A model generated the notes under the pieces. It was not told where the DNA came from and ran no database searches. It was given only the letters and a program-made list of their open reading frames with translations. From Methylobrevis pamukkalensis (lineage in GTDB: Bacteria; Pseudomonadota; Alphaproteobacteria; Rhizobiales; Pleomorphomonadaceae), in assembly GCF_001720135.1 (NCBI RefSeq), contig NZ_MCRJ01000002.1:28723-92722 (forward strand): a stretch of DNA of 64,000 nt. Reading direction: 5' to 3'. Below are positions 42,733 through 51,670 of this stretch, in pieces. Both the position numbers and the translations under genes were made by a program. The first letter of the stretch is position 1. Each line of letters begins with the position of its first letter.

Positions 42733-44990
42733 TCACAGCAGGAAGTCGTCGACGGTCAGCTGATGGAGGCCGGTGAGCTCGACGAAGATGTCGGCGACAC
42801 CGTCGCTGTCGATGAAGGCCTGGACGAAGGTGCGGTTGCCGGCCTCGTCGAGGATGACCCGGATCTGGCCGGCCGGGTCAGGGTCGGCGACGATCACGAG
42901 ATCGAAGCCCTGGTCGCCGGCGAGGGCGGGATCGACGTCGATGAAGGAGAAGTCGAGCCGGTCCTCGCCCACCGTGAAGTCGACGATGACGTCCTGTCCG
43001 CCGGGCGTGTTGAGCGAGTCGCCCGCCCCAAGGAAGCGGAAGGTGTCCGCGTCCCCGTCGCCGCGCAGCGTGTCCGCACCGCCGTTGCCCGTGAGGATGT
43101 CGGCGCCGAAGCCGCCCTCGATCAGGTCGTTGCCGGCCCCGCCGGACATCTCGTCGTCGCCCACGTCGCCGATCAGCCGGTCGTTGCCGCCCTTGCCGAA
43201 CAGGGTGTCGTTGCCGACGCCGCCGTTGAGCAGGTCGTCGCCGTTGCCGCCATCGGCCCGGTCGTCGTGGAAGCCGGCGAAGATCCGATCGTTGCCGTCG
43301 CCGCCGTTCATGATGTCTTCGCCGCTGCCGCCGGTCATCAGGTCGTTGCCGCGGCCCCCCGACATGCGGTCGATGCTCTCGCCGCCGCGCAGGGTGTCGT
43401 TGCCGCCCCGGCCGTCGAGCCGGTTCGTGCCGAAACGGCCCTCCAGAACGTTGTCGGCGCCGTCGCCGAGGAGAGTGTCGTCGGAATCGGTGCCGAGCAC
43501 GGCCTCGATGCCGGTGTAGGTATCGCCTTCGGCGTCGCCGCGCCGCCCGGTCCCCGCCTCCAGGTCCACCGTCACGCCGGTCGAGGGCGCGTCGGGAATC
43601 TCGCCGAAAGTGCCGTCGACGGCGTCGGCGGGGGAGTCGGGCGCAACGCCGAAGTCCAGCGTGTCGAAGCCTTCGCCGCCGTCGATCGTGTCGGCATCGC
43701 CGCCACCGGCCAGAAGGTCGTCACCCGCGTCGCCGACGAGCTTGTCCGTCCCGAGGCCGCCGAACAGCCGGTCGTTGCCCCGTCCCCCGAGCAGCACGTC
43801 GGTGCCGTCGTCGCCGAACAGCAGGTCGTCGTCGTCACCGCCATCCAGCGTGTCGTCGCCGACGCCGCCGTCCAGCGTGTCGTTGCCGCGCGCGCCGATC
43901 AGCGTGTCCGTGCCCGAAAGACCGGAGACGAGGTTGCCGGCCTCGTCGCCGGTGATGCGGTCGCTGGAGTTCGATCCGACCACGTTCTCGATGTTGCGAT
44001 AGTGATCGCCGCCGCGGTCGAGCCGGTGCCGCTGCCGACTCCGCCGTTCGCCACCGTGCCGAGCGTGACGTTGACGCCCGCGGCCGACTGGTTGAAGCGG
44101 ATGGTGTCGATGCCCGTGCCGCCGTCGTAGACGTCGGCGCCAAGGCCCGCCACGAAGATGTCGTCGCCGCCGCGGCCGACCACGGCGTCGCTGTCGTCGC
44201 CGTCGAAGATCAGGTCGTTGCCTTCACCGCCGTCGATGTCGTCGAAGCCGGCGCCGCCGCTGATCTCGTCGTCGTCGGCACCGCCATCGATCTGGTCGTT
44301 GCCGGTGTCGCCGACGATGAAGTCGTCGCCGTTGCCGCCGAGCAGGATGTCGTCGCCGGCCCCGCCGTTGACGAGATCGTCGTCATCGCCGCCGTTGATC
44401 GCGTCGTTGTTCTCGCCGCCGAACAGCTGGTCGTCGCCGGCATCGCCGGTGATCAGGTCGTTGCCGGTGCCGCCGTCGACACTGTCGCCGCCGCCGCCGG
44501 CAAACAGGCGGTCCGATCCGCCCTGGCCGGAGAGGAAGTTGCCGATGCCGTCGCCGATGATCGTGTCGCTGAAGGTCGAGCCGATGACCTCCTCGATGCT
44601 GAAATAGCGGTCGCCGGCCGAGAAGCTGGCGGCCGCCCCACCGCCGATGCCCTGCGCGAGGTCCACGGAGACCGCGGTGGTCGAGGCCCGGAAATCGATG
44701 CGGTCGCGGTCGGTGCCGCCGTCGATCAGGTCGGCGCCGCGGCCGGCGAAGATCGTGTCGTTGCCGCTGCCGGCGAAGATCCGGTCGTTCGAATTGGTGA
44801 AGTCGGCATCGAGATCGAAGATCTGGTCCGCATCCGCCCCCGCGTCGATCCGGTCGTTGCCGTTGAAGGCGCGGATGATGTCGTTGCCGCCGAAGCCGTT
44901 CAGGCTGTCGTCGGTGCCGGCATCCACGCCCTTGATCAGATCCTCGACGGTGCCGCCGAGATTGCCGTTCCTGTCGTTGAAGGTGGTCAT
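42733..44990 (-). CDS. RTX calcium-binding repeat protein (frame change)
   Basis: About 752 residues corrected, very acidic, no signal peptide. Dozens of GGxGxDxLx-type nonapeptides run through it, for example GGGGDSVDGGTGNDLITGDA and GGAGNDLIEGGFGADILTGN; these bind calcium and fold as beta-rolls after export. The C-terminal 90 residues (DVIVDFTVGEDRLDFSFID) match the type I secretion tail. No enzymatic domain is seen. The two reading frames meet at about 44021; one restored base joins GVGSGTGS to DRGGDHYRNIENVVGSNSSD. No type I exporter genes lie in the window. Confidence 0.85.
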
Positions 44991-45114
44991 GGTCCCCGCT
45001 CCCGATCATGCTGCCCCGGCGCCCGTGCGCCCGATGACGGCAGTGAACGACAGACGGGGGCCGTGCGCTGTTTCCCCGGGAACAGTCCCCGAGGATCGCG
45101 CACGGCGCATCGGC

Positions 45115-45903
45115 TCAGACCGAGCGGATCGCCCCGCCGTCGCAGCGGATCACCGAGCCGGTGACGTAGCTGGCCGGTACGCCGCAGAGGAAGGCGGCGA
45201 CGGCGGCGAACTCGTCCGGGCTGCCATAGCGGCCGGCGGGAATGGCCGCGCGCGAGGCGCTGCGCACCGCGTCGATGTCCTTGCCGCTCTTCTGCGCGGC
45301 GGCGGCATCGAGCTCGTCGACCCGGTCGGTCTGGATCCGGCCGGGCAGCAGCAGGTTGCAGGTCACCCCGTCGGCCGCGACCTCGGAGGCGAGCGTCTTC
45401 GACCAGCCGACCAGCGCGGAGCGCAGCGTGTTGGAGAGCGCCAGATTCGGGATCGGCTGGACGACGCCCGACGAGGCGACGGTCAGCACCCGGCCCCATT
45501 TCTCCGCGCGCATGCCGGGCAGCAGGCGGGTGGTGAGGTCGATCACCCGGAACACCATCGCCTGCGCCTGGGTGGCCAGCACGGCGGCGTCGATGGTCGC
45601 GGCGCCGCCCGGCGGCGGACCACCGGTGTTGTTGACGAGGATGTCGACCTTGCCGAGCCGGGCGAGTGCCGCCTCGGCCGTGGTCGCGGCGAAGTCGGCG
45701 TGCGTGAGGTCGGCGACGAGATGGTCGGCCCGGCCGCTGCCCTGCGCGTTGATCGCGGCGACGGCCTCGGAAAGCGCGGCCTCGTTGCGGCCGGTCAGCA
45801 GCACGTCGGCGCCCTCGGCCGCAAGTTTTGTGGCAATGGCGCGGCCAAGGCCGCGCGAGGAGGAGAGGACGAGCGCCTTGCGCCCGGACAGGCCGAGATC
45901 CAT
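45115..45903 (-). CDS. SDR-family oxidoreductase lacking the catalytic YxxxK
   Basis: 262 residues. N-terminal nucleotide loop is degenerate (VLSSSRGLGRAIATKLAAEG); VDILVNNTGGPPPG is typical. Where classical members have Tyr-x-x-x-Lys, this one reads LALSNTLRSALVGWSK: Ser and Arg replace them. The C-terminal YVTGSVIRCDGGAIRS is normal. This matches a known FabG-like subgroup without the standard tetrad, whose chemistry is not established. Three bases separate it from the upstream DapA-superfamily gene, so it belongs to the pxpA operon. Confidence 0.85.
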   Translation of the reverse strand: MDLGLSGRKALVLSSSRGLGRAIATKLAAEGADVLLTGRNEAALSEAVAAINAQGSGRADHLVADLTHADFAATTAEAALARLGKVDILVNNTGGPPPGGAATIDAAVLATQAQAMVFRVIDLTTRLLPGMRAEKWGRVLTVASSGVVQPIPNLALSNTLRSALVGWSKTLASEVAADGVTCNLLLPGRIQTDRVDELDAAAAQKSGKDIDAVRSASRAAIPAGRYGSPDEFAAVAAFLCGVPASYVTGSVIRCDGGAIRSV

Positions 45904-45906
45904 GGG

Positions 45907-46830
45907 TCAGAGGTCCTTGAGTTTGTCGGTGGTGCGGGCCATCAGCCGGTCGAGTTCGACCAGATCCGTCGCCGAGAGCCGGGGACCCGGTGCGCGGGTT
46001 GCGGCCGAGGCGATGGCGCCGCGCTTCATCAGGATCGCCTTGCGCACCGCAAGGCCGAACACCGGCTGCTGCTCGTGGCGCAGGATCGGCAGATAGGCGT
46101 CGAAGATGTCCTCGGCGCGGTCGGCCTCGCCGCCAAGATGCAGCCGCACGATCTCGACGAGCGCCTCCGGATAGGCAAAGCCGGTCATCGCGCCGTCCAC
46201 GCCGCGGGCCAGCTCCTGCGGCAGGTAGAGCCCGCCGTTGCCCACGAGGATCGACAGCCGCGGCGATCCGGCCTCCTCGGCCTTGCGGATCGTCGTGATC
46301 TTCGGCAGGCCGGGGCAGTCCTCGTGCTTCAGCATCACGATCTGCGGCCGGTCGCGGGTGAGTTCGAGGATCGTGCGCGGCGAGACCGGCACCCCGGTGA
46401 TCTGCGGGAAATCCTGGAAGCAGACCGGCACGTCGTCGCCGAGCGCGTCGCAGACGGCATGAAAATAGTTGACCACCCGGTCATCGCGCGCGGGCCCGCG
46501 CGCGGGCGCCACCATCACGCCGGCCGCCCCCTTGTCCATCGCGTGCAGGGCGAGCGCGGCGAGATTGCCGATGCCGGCATCCGACACGCCGACGATCACC
46601 GGCAGCGACGTGCGGGCGAGCACGCGCTCCAGCACGGTGATCCGCTCCTCGGCGGTCAGCTTGTCGGCCTCGCCCATGATGCCGAGGATGGTGAGGCCCG
46701 TGACGCCCTTCTCGGCATAGAAGTCGATCAGCCGGTCGAGGCTGGCAAGGTCGAGGGCGCCATCGTCCGTGAAGGGCGTGGCGGCGATGATGTAGACGCC
46801 GCTGGTGTGGCGGTCGATCCGGTCGGCCAT
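45907..46830 (-). CDS. DapA/NAL-superfamily lyase, not a dapA orthologue
   Basis: 307 residues. TIM-barrel Schiff-base lyase: Lys in QIVMLKHEDCPG, N-terminal GVYIIAATPFTDDGALD. The usual TTGE loop reads GIMGEADKLT and the catalytic-Tyr strand reads CFQDFPQITG without Tyr, so it should not make dihydrodipicolinate. It probably cleaves, dehydrates or condenses a 2-keto acid. Lying between pxpA and the SDR gene in one tight operon, it likely takes part in the same catabolic route. Confidence 0.82.
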   Translation of the reverse strand: MADRIDRHTSGVYIIAATPFTDDGALDLASLDRLIDFYAEKGVTGLTILGIMGEADKLTAEERITVLERVLARTSLPVIVGVSDAGIGNLAALALHAMDKGAAGVMVAPARGPARDDRVVNYFHAVCDALGDDVPVCFQDFPQITGVPVSPRTILELTRDRPQIVMLKHEDCPGLPKITTIRKAEEAGSPRLSILVGNGGLYLPQELARGVDGAMTGFAYPEALVEIVRLHLGGEADRAEDIFDAYLPILRHEQQPVFGLAVRKAILMKRGAIASAATRAPGPRLSATDLVELDRLMARTTDKLKDL

Positions 46831-46850
46831 GTCGGGTGTCTCCGAAGAGG

Positions 46851-47630
46851 TCAGGAAAGGTGGGGCAGGGCGAAAGGAGCGATGTCGACGCCGGCGGCCT
46901 CCAGCGCGGCGCGCAGGGCGCGGGCGATGGCGGGGGCGCCCGGCGTGTCGCCATGAATGCAGAGCGTGCCGGCCTCGACGGCAAGGCGCTTGCCGCCGAC
47001 CGTCGGGATCGCGCCCTCCGTCACCATCGACAGCACCTGCGCGGCGCTCGCCTGCGGATCGTGGATCACCGCGCCCGGCGCGGAGCGCGGCACGAGCCGG
47101 CCGTCGTCGAGATAGGCACGGTCGGCAAACACCTCGCAGACGGTGGCAAGCCCCGCCGCCTCGGCCGCCCGCATCGCCTCCGAATAGGGTGGCACGACGA
47201 GGACCAGTTTCGGGTCGACCGCCTTGACCGCGCGGGCGCAGACCGCGGCGAGGGTCGCGTCCTCGGCGGCCATGTTGTTGAGGGCGCCGTGGGTCTTCAC
47301 GTGGCTGATCGGCCAGCCGAGGCTTGCCGCCATGCCGGCGACGGCGGCGATCTGGTAGATGAGTTGCGCCTCCAGATCCTCCGGCCGTTCGCCGGAAATG
47401 CGCCGGCGGCCGAAGCCGTAGAGATCCATGAACGAGGGATGGGCGCCGACCGCGACGCCGCGCGCCTTTGCCCCGAGGATCGTGGCGCGGATCACCGACG
47501 GGTCGCCGCCGTGGAAGCCGCAGGCGACGTTGGCGCTGGTGACGAGATCGAGCATCGCCGCGTCGTCGCCGACCGTGAAGGCGCCGAAGCTCTCGCCCAT
47601 GTCGCAGTTGAGGTCGATGCGCCGCGCCAT
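46851..47630 (-). CDS. pxpA: 5-oxoprolinase subunit A, LamB/YcsF family
   Basis: 259 residues. With PxpB and PxpC it hydrolyses 5-oxoproline to glutamate at the cost of ATP. Seen: DLNCDMGESFGAF, SANVACGFHGGDPSVI, GVAVGAHPSFMDLYGFGRR, SHVKTHGALNNM, FADRAYLDDGRLVPRS and the C-terminal LCIHGDTPGAPAIA, all hallmark blocks. pxpB and pxpC lie divergently 237 bases away, an uncommon split. It leads a minus-strand operon with the lyase and SDR genes. Confidence 0.93.
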   Translation of the reverse strand: MARRIDLNCDMGESFGAFTVGDDAAMLDLVTSANVACGFHGGDPSVIRATILGAKARGVAVGAHPSFMDLYGFGRRRISGERPEDLEAQLIYQIAAVAGMAASLGWPISHVKTHGALNNMAAEDATLAAVCARAVKAVDPKLVLVVPPYSEAMRAAEAAGLATVCEVFADRAYLDDGRLVPRSAPGAVIHDPQASAAQVLSMVTEGAIPTVGGKRLAVEAGTLCIHGDTPGAPAIARALRAALEAAGVDIAPFALPHLS

Positions 47631-47867
47631 CGCGTGGGATCTCCGTGGAGAAGCGCCCACCGTCTCGATTGCGGCATCGATTGCGACGGGCCTTTCCACC
47701 GGGATACCGGCACGGGCCGAACTTCGCAAGTCGGCTTGTATATTATGCGGCATGATGAACAATCTTTGGGCATCGATTTTCCGGTCGTGCGAGTGGCACG
47801 GCGCGGCCTTCGCGTCGTAGCATCGCGCCGAAGGGCGAAGCCGGCCCGAGGATCGAAAGGACCATGT

Positions 47868-48593
47868 GTGACCATCTGGCCGAGACTGCGCAGCGCCGGC
47901 GACCGGGCCATCACCATCGAGTTTTCCGACCGCATCGACGATGCGGTCAATGCGCAGGTGGTGGCGCTCGGCCGGACGCTCGCCGACGACCCGATCGGCG
48001 GCGTCGAGGAATGGGTGCCCACCTACCGCTCGCTGCTGGTGCTTTATGATCCGGGGACGATCCGCGGGGCGGCGCTCGGCGCGCGGCTGATGGCGCGGGC
48101 AGAATCGCTCGATGTGGTCGCGGCCGACGCCCGCCATCTGGAAATTCCGGTGGTCTACGGCGGCGCGGCCGGGCTCGATCTGGGAAGCCTTGCCGCCGAA
48201 AAGGCGATGGCGCCGGAGGATCTGGTCGCACTGCATGCGGGCGCGGGCTACCGGGTGCACATGATCGGCTTTGCCCCGGGCTTTGCCTATCTCGGCGGCC
48301 TGCCGGAGGCGCTGCATGCCCCGCGCCTTGCCGAGCCGCGCCAGAGGGTGGCGGCCGGCGCGGTCGGCATCGGCGGCCGCCAGGCGGGCATCAATTCCGT
48401 GCCCGGTCCGAGCGGCTGGCGCTACATCGGCCGCACGCCGCTGCGGCTGTTCGATCCGGCCCGGGCCGAGCCCTTCCTGCTGCGCGCCGGCGACCGCCTC
48501 CGCTTCCGCGCCATCGGGGCCGACGAGGCCGCCGAGATGGACGCACGGATCGCAGCCGGCGAGGCATCGGTGCCTGACGGGGCGACGTCATGA
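47868..48593 (+). CDS. pxpB: 5-oxoprolinase subunit B
   Basis: 241 residues. KipI/PxpB family: RSAGDRAITIEFSDRID, EWVPTYRSLLVLYDP, and the strong signature HMIGFAPGFAYLGGLPEAL with PRLAEPRQRVAAGAVGIGG and the closing SGWRYIGRTPLRLFDP. Start is GTG 47868, seven bases after GAAAGG; no ATG fits. It overlaps pxpC by 4 bases. Confidence 0.92.
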   Translation: MTIWPRLRSAGDRAITIEFSDRIDDAVNAQVVALGRTLADDPIGGVEEWVPTYRSLLVLYDPGTIRGAALGARLMARAESLDVVAADARHLEIPVVYGGAAGLDLGSLAAEKAMAPEDLVALHAGAGYRVHMIGFAPGFAYLGGLPEALHAPRLAEPRQRVAAGAVGIGGRQAGINSVPGPSGWRYIGRTPLRLFDPARAEPFLLRAGDRLRFRAIGADEAAEMDARIAAGEASVPDGATS

Positions 48594-49603
48594 GCGCGGC
48601 ACGCCTCACCGTGGTCGCCGCCGGCCCGCTCACCACCGTGCAGGACCGCGGCCGCCGCGGCTTCCTCCATGCGGGAGTCTCGGTCTCCGGTCCGATGGAC
48701 CCGGCAGCGCTCGATCTGGCCAACGCCCTCGTCGGCAACGATGCAGACGCGGCCGGCCTCGAATTCTTCGGGCCCGGCGGTCGCTACCGCACGGACGCCG
48801 ACCGGCGCATCGCCGTGACCGGCGGCGACGTGGACATCCGTATCGCCGGGCGCAAGGTCGAACCGTGGGAAAGCCATCTGCTGCCCGCCGGCGAAGACCT
48901 GGTCGTCGGCGCGTTGCGGGACGCTGTCTGGGGCACGATCGCGGTCTCCGGCGGCATCGACACGCCGCCTGTGCTCGGCGCGCGCGCCACCCATCTGCGC
49001 ACCGGCGTCGGCGGCCATGAGGGCAGGGCGCTGCAAACCGGCGACGTGCTGCCGCTGGGCGAGGCCGAGGCCGGCCCGCTGCTGCGCCTGCCCGCGCCCT
49101 ACCGGCGGGAGGCCGGACCGCTGCGCCTCATTCCCGGCCCGCAGGACGATCTCTTCTCTCAAGAAACCTGGGACGCGCTGCTCGGCGCGGACTTCACGGT
49201 CTCCGCCCTGCGCGACCGCATGGCGACGGCGCTCGACGGACCGCCGCTTCGCGCGATCGCCGGCCATGACATCGTCTCCGACGGCACGCCCGCCGGCTCG
49301 ATCCAGGTGCCCGGCTCCGGCCGGCCGATCGTGCTGATGGCCGAGCGCCAGACCGCCGGCGGCTATCCGAAGATCGCGACGCTCGCCTCCGTGGACCTGC
49401 CGCGCCTTGCCCAGATGCCGGGCGGGGCCACGGTCCGCTTCGTGACGATCACCCGCGAGGCGGCGGAAGACCTGCTTCTCGCCGAGCGCCGCCGGCTGCG
49501 GGATCTCATGGCCGGCCTCGTCACGGCCGCGGCCGGCCCGCCAACGTCGGAATTCCTGCTGTCGGTCAATCTCGTGAGCGGCGTGACGGCGGGGCAGGGG
49601 TAG
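48590..49603 (+). CDS. pxpC: 5-oxoprolinase subunit C, biotin-dependent-carboxyltransferase-like
   Basis: 337 residues. KipA/PxpC family: LTTVQDRGRRGFLHAGVSVS, GPMDPAALDLANALVGND, ELFGPG-like LEFFGPGGRY, IAVSGGIDTPPVLGARATH and GHDIVSDGTPAGSIQVPGSG. Forms the PxpBC heterodimer that completes 5-oxoprolinase. It converges with the GntR gene 10 bases further on. Confidence 0.92.
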   Translation: MSAARLTVVAAGPLTTVQDRGRRGFLHAGVSVSGPMDPAALDLANALVGNDADAAGLEFFGPGGRYRTDADRRIAVTGGDVDIRIAGRKVEPWESHLLPAGEDLVVGALRDAVWGTIAVSGGIDTPPVLGARATHLRTGVGGHEGRALQTGDVLPLGEAEAGPLLRLPAPYRREAGPLRLIPGPQDDLFSQETWDALLGADFTVSALRDRMATALDGPPLRAIAGHDIVSDGTPAGSIQVPGSGRPIVLMAERQTAGGYPKIATLASVDLPRLAQMPGGATVRFVTITREAAEDLLLAERRRLRDLMAGLVTAAAGPPTSEFLLSVNLVSGVTAGQG

Positions 49604-49613
49604 GCGCACGCCC

Positions 49614-50597
49614 TCACGAGGCGACCTTGCGCGGCTTGCGCGTGGCCGGCCTGTCCTGCGGGTCGGCCTCGTCGAACGCATGGGCGAGATGGTCCTGCAT
49701 GCGCCGCGAGGCGGCGGCAAGATCGCCGGCCGCGACGGCGTCGATGATCGCCAGATGCTCGCGCACCCAGTCCTTGACGCGGCGGCGGTTGCCGTAGCCG
49801 GCAAATTCCAGAAGCCGCCGCAGCCGGTTCTGCTGCTGGATCGCCTGCAGCACGAAATTGTTGCCGCTGAACTCGGCCAACAGTTCGTGAAAGGCGGCGT
49901 CGGTCTCGTAGAGCAGCTTGCCGTCCACCTCGGTGATGTCCGGGTGCGAGATCAGGAACAGATGCTGCAGCCGGCAGCGCTCCAGCGCGGCCATGTCGGC
50001 GCGAAAGGTCGGCATCAGGAAGCCGGCCGGCTCCAGCGTCAGCCGGAACTGGTAGCTCGCCCTGAGGGTGGCGGGGGAATCGAGCGTCGGCAGGAAGGTC
50101 CAGCCGTGGCCCTTGTTGCGGGCGACGAGACCGTCCTCGGCGAGACGGGCCAGCGTGCGCAGCATCACGGCGCGGTCGACGCCATAGCGCCGGGCGATCT
50201 CGCTCTGGGTCAGCGATCCGGGAATACGCCCGGCGATCCGGTCGCCGACCAGCTTCTCGAACAGGTCCTGCTCGGCGCTCGCCGGCACCTCGAACTCGAT
50301 CCGCGTCAGCGCATCGAAGGGCTGGACCAGAAAATAGCCCTGGTTGCGCCGCGCCTCGACCACCCCGCGCTCGGCCAGCAGCGCCAGCGCCATGCGCACG
50401 GGCGTGCGCGACACGCCGAGCAGATCGCCGAGCTGCTGTTCGCGCAGATGGTGGCCGGGCTCGAACCGCGCCTCGCGCACGAGGTCGAGAATCTGGTTGG
50501 CGAGGCGGAAGCGATTTTGTCCCGGCGAACGGCCCACGGTCACGGCGAAGTATCCATTGATCGCACGATTGTCGGTCTTCGATACAATCTTCGGCAT
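49614..50597 (-). CDS. GntR/FCD regulator with two tandem winged-helix domains
   Basis: 327 residues. First winged helix: LREQQLGDLLGVSRTPVRMA followed by LLAERGVVEARRNQGYFL. A second follows directly: GSLTQSEIARRYGVDRAVML and LARLAEDGLVARNKGHGW. Only then comes the FCD ligand domain (residues about 180-310), with FRLTLEPAGFL, AAFHELLAEFSGNNFV and VREHLAIIDAVAAGDLAAAS supplying the metal-binding Asp and His pattern. Standard family members have one DNA-binding domain. Start ATG 50597 is uncertain; ATG 50630 is in frame. It is divergent from the ABC transporter and probably controls the cluster. Confidence 0.87.
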   Translation of the reverse strand: MPKIVSKTDNRAINGYFAVTVGRSPGQNRFRLANQILDLVREARFEPGHHLREQQLGDLLGVSRTPVRMALALLAERGVVEARRNQGYFLVQPFDALTRIEFEVPASAEQDLFEKLVGDRIAGRIPGSLTQSEIARRYGVDRAVMLRTLARLAEDGLVARNKGHGWTFLPTLDSPATLRASYQFRLTLEPAGFLMPTFRADMAALERCRLQHLFLISHPDITEVDGKLLYETDAAFHELLAEFSGNNFVLQAIQQQNRLRRLLEFAGYGNRRRVKDWVREHLAIIDAVAAGDLAAASRRMQDHLAHAFDEADPQDRPATRKPRKVAS

Positions 50598-50745
50598 GAG
50601 AATGCCATGGCGCCGTCCGGGCGAATGCATGAAAAACGGGCAGGGATGCGAACATATGCAGCTTGACTCAAGGGGGTGTCAGGTTTGTACATTGTTAGTC
50701 AGAAAATCCAATAAGAAACCGCCACGCCACCAGAAGGGACCGACC

Positions 50746-51555
50746 ATGCTCCGCAAGACCCTCCTCGCTCTCCTTGCCTCCGTCGTCATGACCGGCGCGG
50801 CCTCGGCCGCCGAACTGCCTGCCGACGGTCTCGTCGAAAAGGGCAAGCTCACCTATGGCGTCGCCGCCACCTTCGCTCCCTTCGAATTCCAGAAGGACGG
50901 CGAGCTCACCGGCTTCGACATCGACCTGATCAAGGCGCTCGGCGAAAAGCTCGGCGCCGAACTCGTGCCCATGAACATGGAGTTCAAGGGCCTGATCCCG
51001 GCGCTCCAGGGCGGCCGCATCGACCTGATCAACTCGGCCATGTACATGAACCCGGCCCGCGCCGAGCAGGTCGACTTCGTGCCCTATCTCAAGATCGGCA
51101 ACCGCGTCGTCGTCGCCGCCGGCAATCCGAAGGGCATCACCGGCCGTGACGACACGCTCTGCGGCACGACCATCGCCGTCACCCTCGGCGGCATCCAGGA
51201 GAGCCAGGCCCGCGCCGACGACGCCCGCTGCAAGGCGGCCGGCCTTGCCGCCGTCACCGTGATGACGCTGCCGACCGCGCAGGACTCGACCCTGACCCTG
51301 CGCCAGGGCCGCGCCGACGCGATCTACGATTCCACGCCCGGCGTGGTGCAGATGCTCGTCGAGGTGCCGGACACCTTCGAGGCGGTCGGCGAGGAGTTCG
51401 AGTCCGACACCAGCATCGGCATGGCCGTGCGCAAGGGCGACGCCGCGCTGAAGGCCTCGCTCGAGGCGGCGCTGCAGGAAATCGTCGCCGACGGCACCTA
51501 TGCGAAGATCATCGAGAAGTGGAACCTGCCGGCCACGGTCTCGCTGTTCGACTGA
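50746..51555 (+). CDS. Polar amino-acid-type ABC transporter substrate-binding protein
   Basis: 269 residues. Signal peptide LRKTLLALLASVVMTGAASA; family 3 periplasmic binding protein with TFAPFEFQKDGELTGFDIDL, GLIPALQGGRIDLINSAMYM and TLGGIQESQARAD. The ligand-pocket Arg in MNPARAEQVDFV, which normally grips a carboxylate, is present. The substrate should be an amino acid or related zwitterion. AGAAGGGA precedes the ATG. Two GC hairpins separate it from the permease gene. Confidence 0.9.
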   Translation: MLRKTLLALLASVVMTGAASAAELPADGLVEKGKLTYGVAATFAPFEFQKDGELTGFDIDLIKALGEKLGAELVPMNMEFKGLIPALQGGRIDLINSAMYMNPARAEQVDFVPYLKIGNRVVVAAGNPKGITGRDDTLCGTTIAVTLGGIQESQARADDARCKAAGLAAVTVMTLPTAQDSTLTLRQGRADAIYDSTPGVVQMLVEVPDTFEAVGEEFESDTSIGMAVRKGDAALKASLEAALQEIVADGTYAKIIEKWNLPATVSLFD

Positions 51556-51571
51556 CCGAAATCGAAGGTCT

Positions 51572-51631
51572 CCGCCGCCTTGCGGCGGGGGCCCCTTTCG
51601 CGGCGGTCCGCCCGGCTTCGGCCGGGTGGAC
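51572..51631 (+). other. Two GC-rich hairpins between substrate-binding protein and permease genes
   Basis: CCGCCGC-CTT-GCGGCGG (51572-51588) and GTCCGCCCGGC-TT-CGGCCGGGTGGAC (51606-51631, imperfect outer pair). Neither is followed by a T run. Such hairpins often stabilise the upstream transcript so that the binding protein is made in excess; that role is inferred. Confidence 0.45.
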
Positions 51632-51670
51632 CCCGGCTCCTCTCGCAGGGGCCTGGCAGAGGAACTCCTG

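Noticed and set aside
42733..44990. Regularly spaced short repeats that resemble a CRISPR array or satellite DNA
   Set aside because: They are codons for RTX nonapeptides, vary in sequence and keep one reading frame; there are no constant repeats with unique spacers and no cas genes.
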